From positions 124,001 to 188,000 of the forward strand of contig NZ_JAEULY010000029.1 of the NCBI RefSeq assembly GCF_016793595.1: a stretch of DNA of 64,000 nt. Direction: 5' to 3'. The DNA comes from Phreatobacter sp. (GTDB lineage Bacteria > Pseudomonadota > Alphaproteobacteria > Rhizobiales > Phreatobacteraceae). Positions within the stretch are counted from its first letter, which is position 1; every line of letters begins with the position of its first letter. This document shows, piece after piece, positions 37,697 through 46,694 of the stretch. A model generated the notes under the pieces. That model was not told where the DNA came from. It saw nothing but the letters and a program-made list of their open reading frames with translations, and made no database searches. The translations under genes were made by a program, and so were the position numbers.

Positions 37697-38582
37697 ATCG
37701 AACTTTCTGGGGGAATTTCCCGAAGCAATTGAACGTAGCGGCTGAACGTTGAGACTCTTCGATCGCTGCTGTAGTGGGAGGTGAGCTACTCCGCAACGTT
37801 GCTCAACGCATAAAAGCAATTTTCAATGTCGTGATCGTACGGTCCATGTTACGGACAGTGTTGAGATCCCGCCTGTCCTGATGCGAACGGTCGCAGGCGA
37901 GATTGGCGCAGCCGCGCTGGACACAACGAGCCATCGGCGGATTTGTTCGATGTTGCTCAGCGATGGTTTACCCTACGAGAAAAAGCGTGGTGTATTCCGC
38001 CCGTCTAAGATGGGCAGGCGCTGAGTTTTGGCGGCGCTGGTAACAGCTGGTAGACATTCAATCCTCGGTGAACTTTGGGACCTGTGTCGAGGCGAGTATG
38101 ACGTTCGTGGATTCGCTTAATTCGCTGTCCGTGGAACGGGCAGCGGGCCATGGTCCGGGCGGGCGCCGATTAAGGTGGAGTTGAAGTGGTAGCGGTGCGG
38201 CTTCGCCTAAGGAACGTGGTGTTCCACAATATCCAACCGGATAGCGCTTCCTTCGCTTTGTCGCACTTCCGTCGCGTTTGCGCAGTCAGGCGTTTAGCGT
38301 ATCGTTGCAAAAGGAGCAGTTCGCAGAAAAGTGATCATTTCGAGCGAGATTGGCACCGATGGCAGCTTTGTGATAATAGCTAGTTTGGCAGCCTGATTCT
38401 GCTGAACTCCTTGTAGATTTTCTGCTGAGGCATGTCGACTGGCCGGGGACGATGTTGTACGAGCGAATGGGATGAGATGCTCTTTTTATTTAGTTGTCTA
38501 AGCAGATCAGATGTACACGTAATGCTTGTTTTTCTATTGGAATGCCGCTAATGCGCCGAGCGTTCGCGCCGTTGGCCAGTCA
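37697..38582. other. Long intergenic region, A+T-rich towards wzm
   Basis: About 880 bases without a supported gene between the divergent FkbM and exporter genes. The 38320-38530 part is clearly A+T-richer than the surrounding DNA and probably holds the promoter of the exporter operon. Short open frames are scattered and without domains. I saw no strong hairpin and no clear promoter match. Confidence 0.45.
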
Positions 38583-39446
38583 ATGTACCTGCGTTCTATG
38601 AGCTTTGACTCCCGTCTTCCTACTTCGCAGGCGCCGGGTTCTTCTGTGGTTTCGCGCGAGCCCTTCATTGTCCTTGTGCGTCACATAGCATTGGCTCTTG
38701 CATTGGTACGGCGGGACGTTGAATCCCGCTATCGCGGCAGCCTTGGCGGCTGTCTTTGGATTCTGTTGACACCGCTTCTGCTGCTCGGCGTCTACGCGAC
38801 CGTGTTCGGCCTCATCTTGCGAGCAAAGTGGGCTCGCACCGACACAGCGGCCGAGTTCGCGCTGGTCCTTTACGTTGGTCTGTTGATGTTCGGTGTGCTC
38901 CAGGACTGCCTATCGCGCGCTGCAACGTCGATATCTTCTCAACCGAACCTCGTTCGAAAGGTGGTGTTTCCGCTCGAGATCTTGTCGTGGGTGAACGTGC
39001 TGGGTTCGCTCGTAACGTTCAGCAGTGGGCTGGTCGTGTGGACCGTATTCTGCTTGGCAGTGAAAGGTTCGCTCTCCCCCACGATGTTAGCACTGCCTCT
39101 CATTCTGTTTCCGGTTGTCATGCTGGCGTTGGGGGTCGGTTGGCTGTTCGGTGCACTCGGCGTCTACCTTCGAGATTTGCAACAGACGGTTGGTCCTATT
39201 TCTATGGCGCTCCTCTTTCTCACGCCAATCTTCTACGATCTTTCACTCGTGCCTGCGGAGTATCAGTGGTTGTTCATCCTTAACCCGCTGACATTCGTCG
39301 TTGCGCAGGCAAGGGCGGTGATGCTTGAAGGACTGTGGCCGGATGTGGCCGGCTTGGCGATCGCGAGCGCCGCGACCTACTCCTTCGCGTGGACTGCCCT
39401 CTCGTTCTTCCATCGGGCGCGCGGTGACTTCTCCGATGCACTCTGA
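38583..39446 (+). CDS. wzm: Polysaccharide ABC exporter permease (Wzm-like)
   Basis: About 287 residues with six membrane segments, of the ABC-2 polysaccharide/polyol phosphate exporter type: an N-terminal VRRDVESRYRGSLGG amphipathic stretch before the first membrane segment, and the C-terminal NPLTFVVAQARAVMLEG pattern. It would export an undecaprenyl-linked glycan with the ATPase encoded at 39981. Starts are uncertain: ATG 38583, ATG 38598 or TTG 38526, none with a good ribosome site. The ATPase gene is 535 bases downstream, beyond a dead glycosyltransferase. Confidence 0.88.
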   Translation: MYLRSMSFDSRLPTSQAPGSSVVSREPFIVLVRHIALALALVRRDVESRYRGSLGGCLWILLTPLLLLGVYATVFGLILRAKWARTDTAAEFALVLYVGLLMFGVLQDCLSRAATSISSQPNLVRKVVFPLEILSWVNVLGSLVTFSSGLVVWTVFCLAVKGSLSPTMLALPLILFPVVMLALGVGWLFGALGVYLRDLQQTVGPISMALLFLTPIFYDLSLVPAEYQWLFILNPLTFVVAQARAVMLEGLWPDVAGLAIASAATYSFAWTALSFFHRARGDFSDAL

Positions 39447-39449
39447 GAC

Positions 39450-39975
39450 GCCGGCTTGGAGCTCGAGCATTGGCGTCCGCGACTTGCTTGGCTGCAGATG
39501 GATCTGGACGACGGCGAGGCGGCCGCGATCAACGCTGGCATCGCGCGGGCCACGGGGGCTTTTTTGTCGCCTGGCCGAACGCCGGCGGCCTGTACTTGCC
39601 GGGTACACCGGGCAAGCTATATGAGCTGCTCTCGAACGATCAGTCTGTTCCTGCAGCGTTCGCTCATGCCAACGTGATCGCCAGGGCACGGCACATCAGC
39701 CGCTATGTTACGGAACGATTCGACCATGACCACCTTGCCAGGCATTGTTTCATATCGCTGCCGGCGGGGCTTATTTGTCGCGAGTGCTGGTAAGTCAGAT
39801 TGTTGCCACGCCCCGTGCTCACTTGGCGACCAAGACCGTCCGGGTACCTGTTTGCGTACGATCATGAAGCATTCGCCATACTGCGCGGTCATTACGGACG
39901 TGTTCCCTTCCACTGGTTCTCCAAGGCGCCGATGTCGATCAGCTTTCGTCTTGTCGTCGGTCTACTCGACCGTGT
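39450..39975 (+). pseudogene. Decayed family 2 glycosyltransferase between wzm and wzt
   Basis: Pieces of one GT2 protein can be read across frames: LQMDLDDGEAAAINAGIARATGAFLS, then after a frameshift near 39565 GLYLPGTPGKLYELLS and FDHDHLARHCFISLPAGLICRE, then after another shift near 39840 FAYDHEAFAILRGHYG and FHWFSKAP. These match, in order, the middle and C-terminal parts of GT2 enzymes (AINKGxxxATGxxLxWLNADD region onward). The DD metal motif is lost and the N-terminus is absent. It may have been a full gene of a Wzm-GT-Wzt operon in an ancestor. Confidence 0.75.
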
Positions 39976-39980
39976 GAGAA

Positions 39981-41384
39981 ATGACCCCACCCGTCATTGA
40001 AGTCAGTGGCGTGTCAAAGGCCTACCGGGTCTTCGACCGACGAGAAGACCGGCTCAAGGAGCTTCTGCTGGGACGGTTCAAACAATGGCATCGCGAGTTC
40101 TGGGCGCTGCGCGACATCAGCCTCGAGATCAGAGCTGGGGAAACGGTTGGGATCGTCGGGCGCAACGGCAGCGGCAAAAGCACACTCCTGCAGATCATTA
40201 CAGGGACGATGCGGCCGACGACTGGCAGCGTGCAGGTGCGCGGGAGGATCGCCGCGCTGTTGGAGCTCGGGTCCGGGTTCAATCCGGAGTTCTCTGGGAT
40301 CGAAAACTGTTATCTCAATGGCGCGATCCTCGGTATGTCGCGCGCCGAGGTCGACGCAAAGCTGCCATCGATCCTCGCATTCGCAGACATCGGCGAGTTC
40401 GCCGAGCAGCCCGTTAAGACGTACTCAAGCGGCATGTTCATGCGCCTAGCATTTGCGGTGCAGACTCATGTGGATGCGTCAATCATCATCGTGGACGAGG
40501 CCCTTGCAGTGGGAGACGTGTTCTTCCGGCAGAAGTGCTATCGACGACTCGAAGAGCTGCGGGAGCAGGGGGCATCGGTGCTCATCGTTACTCACAGTAT
40601 GGGCGACATCGAGGAACACTGTGACCGTGCCCTGGTGCTTGATCATGGTCGTTGCACGTTCAGCGGTCTGCCCTCGCAGGCGATCAAGCACTATCATATT
40701 AGCGTTCAGGGCCAGCCAAGTCGGCAAGAGGTCATTGCCGACATCGAGAACTCGCTCGCGTCGACGCAACGTCCTGCGTTGCCCGACGGAGCGGAGTTCC
40801 GAGTCGCCGGCCTCCCTCAGTTCAACAACGGCTCGGCTCGCTGTGTCCGCGTCGGGCTACTCAGCGGCAGTGGTGAGGCCGCGCGCGTCTTTCGGGCCGG
40901 CGAGTCTGCGGTCTTCGTTCATGAGTACGTAGTCGACAGTGATATAGAGGTACCCTTTGCCGGTGTTGTTTTACACTCGGAGAAGGGCACGATTGTTCAC
41001 GGCCGCAATACCCTTCAACTCGATGCACCGGCGCCTAGCAGGCTCTCCGCGGGAAGCTTCGTGCGTATTGTGCAGACGATTCGGCTTGACCTGTCGCCTG
41101 GCGAGTACACGTTTGAAGTAGGGCTCGGCGAGTTGCCCCGCGACGCGTTTGCCCGAGCTGGGGCGCTGACATGGGCCGAAATCGATGAGAATCGAACACG
41201 CGTTGTGCAGGTACCGGATGTCGGATCCTTCAGCGTCATTTGGCCCTCGACACGGGGCATTGGTGCTTTGCCGCATCACGGACTCGTCAATCTGCAGGGC
41301 GCTGCCTCGATCGTCGCATTCGGTCCAGACGGATTGCCTATTGACCTAGACGCCGGTCGATTGCGAGCGACATCACATGAGTAG
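39981..41384 (+). CDS. wzt: Polysaccharide ABC exporter ATPase with C-terminal glycan-binding domain (Wzt-like)
   Basis: 467 residues. The ATPase half has Walker A GRNGSGKST at 60-68, the exporter-type KTYSSGMFMRLAFA signature region and Walker B IIIVDEALAVGD. The C-terminal 200 residues form a beta-rich domain like that of O-antigen Wzt proteins, which in E. coli O9a reads the terminal modification of the finished chain. Its presence suggests that only capped chains are exported. It overlaps the following radical SAM gene by 8 bases. Confidence 0.92.
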   Translation: MTPPVIEVSGVSKAYRVFDRREDRLKELLLGRFKQWHREFWALRDISLEIRAGETVGIVGRNGSGKSTLLQIITGTMRPTTGSVQVRGRIAALLELGSGFNPEFSGIENCYLNGAILGMSRAEVDAKLPSILAFADIGEFAEQPVKTYSSGMFMRLAFAVQTHVDASIIIVDEALAVGDVFFRQKCYRRLEELREQGASVLIVTHSMGDIEEHCDRALVLDHGRCTFSGLPSQAIKHYHISVQGQPSRQEVIADIENSLASTQRPALPDGAEFRVAGLPQFNNGSARCVRVGLLSGSGEAARVFRAGESAVFVHEYVVDSDIEVPFAGVVLHSEKGTIVHGRNTLQLDAPAPSRLSAGSFVRIVQTIRLDLSPGEYTFEVGLGELPRDAFARAGALTWAEIDENRTRVVQVPDVGSFSVIWPSTRGIGALPHHGLVNLQGAASIVAFGPDGLPIDLDAGRLRATSHE

Positions 41385-43518
41385 CGTTGGTCTGTCCGTC
41401 GAGTGGTCGGCGCAAGTGGATGCTGTGCGGCGTCCTAAAGTGTTGAACTACCAAGTCAACGACATCTGCAATGCCCGCTGCGTGATGTGCATGATTTGGA
41501 AGAAGCGGCGCGATGTGGAACTGTCACCGGAACAGTTCGGTGCGATGCTGCGCGACCCGTTCTTCAGCGAAGTCGAACACATCGGTATCACGGGCGGCGA
41601 ACCCACACTGCGGCCTGATCTTGACCGCTTCTACACCGCTGCGCTTGATGCCGTTCCGTCTTTGAAGGGCGGATACTTCATCACGAATGGATTCAGCACG
41701 GCGCGATGTCTTGACGTCTACGGCAAAGCGGGCGCCGCTTACGGAAGCGCCGGTCGTGTGTTTGCCGGCATGGTTTCCATCGACGGCGTCGGACAGGTCC
41801 ATGATCGGGTGCGCGGCAGGCTGGGTTCATTCAGTCGAGCGGAGCGCTCGCTGTTGGGGCTGCGGGAAGCCGGAATCGATGCGACAGCCTGCTGCACGAT
41901 CGTCAAGTCCAATGTCTATGGTCTGGAAGACCTCCTTGAATGGGCCCTGCGGCATGGGGTTTATGTGAGGTTCCGAGTGGGTGAGTTCATTCGCCGCCTG
42001 TACAACACCGGCGCGGTGGATGAAATCAGGGCGTTCGAACCGGCGCAGATCAAGCACCTTGTCTCGTTCTTCTATCGGCTGCTGCTGGAGTACGAACCGG
42101 CCGATCACGTCAAGCGCACCTATAAATCCATCTTGTCGCTCCTTACGGGCGGCGAGCGTCTTGTCTGCTGCCCTTACCAGCGCCCAGACGCGTTGAGTGT
42201 CGATTGTCTCGGCAGGATCGCCGTCTGCGCCCCGCAAGGCGAACTACACGCAATGACAGTTTCGCCCATCGAAGTCGTCGAGCACTTGCGGACGGACCGC
42301 GAACGGATCATTCGGGACCAGTGCCGCAGTTGCATCCACGACTACCACGACGAATGGTCCGAGGAGACCGTGTCGAAGATGCAGGTTGGCGCTGGCGAGT
42401 CCGACGACTTGTTCGCGCGCCCAACAGGGTCGGACACTGACTGGGAAGCCGCGGCCTTCGACGCGAAACGGTGCAAGCACCTGATGCTCGTCGGCTGGTA
42501 CGGCACCGAGACGGCAGGCGACATTGCGATCCTGGCCGGAATTCTGGCAGAGCTTCTACAGGCGAATCCACAACTGTCTTTCACCTTGGTCAGCCTATTC
42601 CCGGAGTACACGCGGGTGACCTTGCCCGATCTGCCGGCTCGCCTGACATCTCGGCTCCAACTCATCGGCCGGGACGAACCCGGCATCGCGCTGGCCGCCG
42701 AGAAGGCCGACGCAATCGTCATGGCCGGCGGACCGTTGATGGACATCGACGAGACCCGCCTCATCGCATCGGCCTTCCTGCGGTTTCGCGCAGCGGGCAA
42801 GGCTGCGGTCGTCTACGGTTGCGGATTGGGACCATTGCGTGATGAGCGGTATCGTGGTGAGGTCGCAACGATCCTTCGTCGGGCGTCGGCGATCTCAGTT
42901 CGGGATCAAGCCTCGGCTGACCTGGCTCGCCGCTTAGGCGTCGACAAGCCAATTGTGGTCCGCGAGGATCCAGCGGTCAGGTACGTCCGCGAAACAGGAC
43001 GAAAGGCGAGCGGACGCCGGTCGCATATCATCCGCTGCTTCCTGCGGGAGCTCACATGGCACTACCGGCAGGAGACGACGCCCGAGGAAGCAGAGGAGAA
43101 GCTGGCGAACCTCATCAGGCGATTGCTCGACGCAAACCCGACGCACAGCATTGAGCTTTGGTCGATGCACTACTTCCATGTGGGGCACGATGACCGACTA
43201 TTTGCCCGGCGCCTTGCCGCGCGGTTGGACGACTGCAGGCTTTCCGTCGTGCTGGAGCCTAAGTCGCCCGACGACATCATCCAGGCGATGGCTGAGGCCG
43301 ATCTGTGCGTCTGCATGCGGTTCCACTCGGTCGTGTTCGCACATGTGATTGGCGCACCGTTTGTTGCAATCGACTATACCGACGGAGGGAAGATCCGCAG
43401 CTACCTGCAGGACGCTGGCATCTCGGAGCGGTGCTTCGCGCTGTCCAACCTGGGTGCCGTCCCAGTTCAGCTGGACGGGCCGATCTGCGCCGGATCGGCG
43501 TCAGTGGCGGGGCGGTGA
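41377..43518 (+). CDS. Fusion of radical SAM enzyme and polysaccharide pyruvyltransferase
   Basis: 713 residues in two parts. Residues 20-350 are a radical SAM domain: the cluster-binding CNARCVMC (Cys31, Cys35, Cys38), GGEPT, and a C-terminal Cys cluster (CCPYQRP, VDCLGRIAVC, QCRSC) resembling SPASM/twitch auxiliary cluster sites. Residues about 365-695 are a PssM/WcaK-type pyruvyltransferase: LVGWYGTETAGDIAILAG at the start and CMRFHSVVFAHVIGAPFVAIDY near the end. The pyruvyl part would add a ketal-linked pyruvate from PEP; the radical SAM role is unknown. It overlaps wzt by 8 bases and is followed by the coiled-coil GT4 gene after 1 base. Confidence 0.88.
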   Translation: MSSVGLSVEWSAQVDAVRRPKVLNYQVNDICNARCVMCMIWKKRRDVELSPEQFGAMLRDPFFSEVEHIGITGGEPTLRPDLDRFYTAALDAVPSLKGGYFITNGFSTARCLDVYGKAGAAYGSAGRVFAGMVSIDGVGQVHDRVRGRLGSFSRAERSLLGLREAGIDATACCTIVKSNVYGLEDLLEWALRHGVYVRFRVGEFIRRLYNTGAVDEIRAFEPAQIKHLVSFFYRLLLEYEPADHVKRTYKSILSLLTGGERLVCCPYQRPDALSVDCLGRIAVCAPQGELHAMTVSPIEVVEHLRTDRERIIRDQCRSCIHDYHDEWSEETVSKMQVGAGESDDLFARPTGSDTDWEAAAFDAKRCKHLMLVGWYGTETAGDIAILAGILAELLQANPQLSFTLVSLFPEYTRVTLPDLPARLTSRLQLIGRDEPGIALAAEKADAIVMAGGPLMDIDETRLIASAFLRFRAAGKAAVVYGCGLGPLRDERYRGEVATILRRASAISVRDQASADLARRLGVDKPIVVREDPAVRYVRETGRKASGRRSHIIRCFLRELTWHYRQETTPEEAEEKLANLIRRLLDANPTHSIELWSMHYFHVGHDDRLFARRLAARLDDCRLSVVLEPKSPDDIIQAMAEADLCVCMRFHSVVFAHVIGAPFVAIDYTDGGKIRSYLQDAGISERCFALSNLGAVPVQLDGPICAGSASVAGR

Positions 43519-43519
43519 C

Positions 43520-45769
43520 GTGAAAGTGCTGCACCTGAGCACTTCGGACGCCGGTGGCGGCGCTGCGATTGCTGCGTCGCGCCTGTGTCACGCGCTGCGA
43601 GGAGCTGGTGCCGAAGCTCTCATGTTGAGCCGCTGGTCCGCCGCGCCGAGCACACTCTCGTTGAACTCGGTATCTGATGTCGACGACGCCATCGCGCTTG
43701 GCGAGGCATTGCAGGACGGCTATATCGACAGTCGGCGAAGCGATCTGAGCGACACCTTGTTTTCGCTCGAGACATTCCGGCTTCCCTTGCGGGCAGCAGT
43801 GGAGCGCCATCAGCCGGACGTCATCCATCTTCATTGGGTGGCGAGGTTCCTGTCCTCGGCGGACTTGATTGCGCTCGGCGAACTCGGGCGACCTATCGTC
43901 TGGACGCTTCACGATATGTGGCCGTTCACGGGGGGGTGCCACTATTCTGCTGGATGCCGCGGCTTTGCCACGGACTGTGACGCTTGTCCTCAGCTGCAGG
44001 CCGATCCAGCCAGAGCCGTGTCGATACAACTGGCCTCCCGGGCTGAGGCAGTCGCTGCGTTGGGTTCGCGTCTTGTGTGTGTCTGTCCCAGCCGTTGGCT
44101 TGCGCAGACGGCACGATCGAGCCTGCCGCTGCGAACGACAGCAATCGAAGTTATCGCCAACGGCGTCGACACGGCGGTCTTTAGTCCCGAGCAGCAGGCG
44201 CGAGTTCGGCGACGTCTTGGACTCGACCTAAGTGGCGGATACATCGGCTTCGGCGCGGCTGACCTGCGCGAACGACGGAAGGGCTTCGGCGAACTCAAGG
44301 CAGCGCTCGAGCAGGCTTCCGCTAACCGGCCCCAAGGCCGATCACCGATCGGCATGGTGTGCTTCGGTCACTTCGCAGACGATATCCAGGTCGATGGGGT
44401 TCAGGTCATTCGGCTCGGTGCGCTGACGAGTGAAGCGCAGCTCGCCGATGCCTACCGTGCAGTCGACGCTTTTGCGCTGACCTCGTTGGAAGACAACCAA
44501 CCGAACACAGGGATCGAGGCCGCGGCCTGTGGCACCCCATTGATCGGTTATCGCGCGGGGGGTATCCCGGAGATCGTCATCGATGGCAGCACCGGATTGC
44601 TCGTCGATGTAGGTGATCGGATGGGGCTTGCTGATATAATTGCTCGTGTGGCGGACGACGAAGCGCTTCGCGTAAAGCTTGGTATCGCCGCTCGCGACGA
44701 TGCGTATCGACGTTTCTCTCTGCCGCGTCTTGCCGACGATCACTTAGCTCTCTACGAACGCCTGCTCCGTCGCGGGTCGAGCATGCCAAAGAAGGTGGCC
44801 GTTGCACTTCCGGGCCTTGCACCGGGTGTCGCGGAAGTTGCCTTGCCAGCCGCCTTTGTGCGAACCTCTCGAGAGTTGCGCCGTACGACCACCGAGCTCG
44901 CGGCGGCTATCGAGTGGGGTCGAAGCTCGGACAAGCTTACCGCAGCGGAGCGCAAACGCGCTGGCGATGCTGAAGCATGGGCAAATCAGGCCGAGGCCAC
45001 GCTGGAGCAGCAGCGTGCGCTGGAGCATTCGCTTCGGCACTGGATTCAGCAGTCCGAAGAAACGGTGGCTAAAGCTCGTGCCGAAGCGTTGGAATTCAAG
45101 AGCTGGGCAGAACGGACGGAGGCCCTGCTCGCCGAAGCTAGGCGTGAAGCGCAGCAGGCTTACGAGTGGGCCAGAAGGTCCGATGAGCAGCACGGGCGCG
45201 ATCAGGCCCTTCTAGCGGAACTGCGACAATGGAACGAAGATGCAGAACGGCGTGTCGCCGCTGTTCAAGCGGTGGCGGGTGAAAACTGCGCCTGGGCGGA
45301 AAGGACTGAAGCGCTGTTGCAGCAGTCTCGAGTGGACACGGAACAGGCTCGGGAGTGGGCGCGCCAAGCCGACGAGGAGCGCGAACGTGGCAAGGAACTG
45401 CACGCGCAGCTTGTGCTCTGGGCTGAGAACGCCGAGAAGAAGGCAACTGCTGCTCAGCGTTTAGCGGCCGAGAATCAGGGATGGGCAGAGCGCACGGAAG
45501 CGATGCTTACAAGCGCGCGTGCTGAGGCGGAAGCCAATCTAGCCTGGGCTCGGCGTGCGGATGCCGTATGCGAACGGCTTGGCGCGATGGCTGATAGTCT
45601 GGAACGCAATGTGGCCACCGTCTCGGCCGGGCTGGAAAACGTCGAGCGCCAGTTGGCGCAAGCTAGGGATCGCATGGCGCGCCTGGAGGCCGAGATTGAG
45701 CCGTTGCGACGATTCGCGAAAACATATCGATGGGTCTACGTGCTGCATCATGGAAAAGACAAAGCTTGA
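43520..45769 (+). CDS. Family 4 glycosyltransferase with tryptophan-punctuated coiled coil
   Basis: About 749 residues from GTG 43520, 1 base after the previous stop. Residues 1-405 are GT4/GT-B: a glycine-rich donor-loop start (STSDAGGGAAIAASRL), HDMWPFTGGCHYS, and the GT4 core with ALTSLEDNQPNTGIEAAACGTPLIGY carrying the E-x7-E. Residues about 450-700 are a charged Ala/Glu/Arg-rich coiled coil with Trp at 466, 487, 508, 529, 550, 571, 592, 613, 634, 655 and 676, that is every 21 residues (three heptads) without exception. Two central 63-residue units (from 528 and 591) are similar in sequence (WAERTEALL). The C-terminus overlaps the next gene by 20 bases. The coiled coil could act as a length ruler or a scaffold. 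Confidence 0.9.
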   Translation: MKVLHLSTSDAGGGAAIAASRLCHALRGAGAEALMLSRWSAAPSTLSLNSVSDVDDAIALGEALQDGYIDSRRSDLSDTLFSLETFRLPLRAAVERHQPDVIHLHWVARFLSSADLIALGELGRPIVWTLHDMWPFTGGCHYSAGCRGFATDCDACPQLQADPARAVSIQLASRAEAVAALGSRLVCVCPSRWLAQTARSSLPLRTTAIEVIANGVDTAVFSPEQQARVRRRLGLDLSGGYIGFGAADLRERRKGFGELKAALEQASANRPQGRSPIGMVCFGHFADDIQVDGVQVIRLGALTSEAQLADAYRAVDAFALTSLEDNQPNTGIEAAACGTPLIGYRAGGIPEIVIDGSTGLLVDVGDRMGLADIIARVADDEALRVKLGIAARDDAYRRFSLPRLADDHLALYERLLRRGSSMPKKVAVALPGLAPGVAEVALPAAFVRTSRELRRTTTELAAAIEWGRSSDKLTAAERKRAGDAEAWANQAEATLEQQRALEHSLRHWIQQSEETVAKARAEALEFKSWAERTEALLAEARREAQQAYEWARRSDEQHGRDQALLAELRQWNEDAERRVAAVQAVAGENCAWAERTEALLQQSRVDTEQAREWARQADEERERGKELHAQLVLWAENAEKKATAAQRLAAENQGWAERTEAMLTSARAEAEANLAWARRADAVCERLGAMADSLERNVATVSAGLENVERQLAQARDRMARLEAEIEPLRRFAKTYRWVYVLHHGKDKA

Positions 45770-46694
45770 CGTCTGCATCTGTACTCACAACCCCCGTGCT
45801 GACGTCCTTCGATTGACGTTGGAGTCGCTGGCAGCACAATCGGTTGCCCCATCGACCTTTCGAGTCCTGCTAATCGACAACGCCTCCTCACTCCCGCTGA
45901 CGGCTGCGGACCTTGCGCCACTTGCCCGACGTGGCATAGAGCATGAAATCGTCGTCGAATCTCGTCTTGGCTTATCTCGGGCGCGTATCCGCGCGATCGA
46001 CGAAACGCGCGGCGGTTGGATCTTGTTTGTAGACGACGACAACGAATTGCAGTCGGATTTCATTGAGATCGGACTTGCGCTGATCGACCGCCATCCTGAG
46101 TACGGTTGCTTCGGAGGCAAGCTGGTTCTCCCAGAGCACTTGCGCCCCGTCGCCTGGGTCAACCCGTTCTTGCCGTATCTTGGCATCAAGGACTATGGTG
46201 ACGATGTCATCGTCGGAGATAAGGATGAATGGGGTCCTTGGGAGCCTGCCGGCGCTGGCGCTTGGGTGCACCGCCGAGTACTGGATGCCTATAAGGCGCA
46301 GTCGTTGCAAAACGAAAACTTCTTCAAGCTCGGCAGGACTGGCCATAATAATCTAGCCTCGTGCGATGATTCCATTCTGATGCGAGGTGCTGTCCGCATT
46401 GGCATGAAGAGTGCCTATGAGCCAAGCTTGGTGCTCCATCATCACCTGAGTCCGCATCGATTCCGCTTTAAGTATTTGATGAAGCTGATGCATGCGTATG
46501 GGGGTAGCCATGTAGTGCTTGAGACCCTGCTAAAAGGGCGACAGACGCTTCCCGACTATTACAGAACTGACGGTGCCTTCTACAAGTTGCTTAGATGGGC
46601 CTTCTATGGAGAGAAGAAGAAGTCCCTGGCGTTTGCAGTGGCGCAGGTTGCCTACCATTTTGGCGCGCGTGCGCAGCATCGCAAAATGAAATGA
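45750..46694 (+). CDS. Family 2 glycosyltransferase
   Basis: 314-residue GT2: MEKTKLDVCICTHNPRADVL, IDNASSLPL, the metal motif FVDDDNEL, and EPAGAGAWVHRRV. It begins inside the last 20 bases of the coiled-coil GT4 gene and ends in an ATGA overlap with the next GT2 gene, so it is translationally coupled on both sides. Degraded pieces of a second copy of this gene are seen in 47600-48225. Confidence 0.9.
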   Translation: MEKTKLDVCICTHNPRADVLRLTLESLAAQSVAPSTFRVLLIDNASSLPLTAADLAPLARRGIEHEIVVESRLGLSRARIRAIDETRGGWILFVDDDNELQSDFIEIGLALIDRHPEYGCFGGKLVLPEHLRPVAWVNPFLPYLGIKDYGDDVIVGDKDEWGPWEPAGAGAWVHRRVLDAYKAQSLQNENFFKLGRTGHNNLASCDDSILMRGAVRIGMKSAYEPSLVLHHHLSPHRFRFKYLMKLMHAYGGSHVVLETLLKGRQTLPDYYRTDGAFYKLLRWAFYGEKKKSLAFAVAQVAYHFGARAQHRKMK

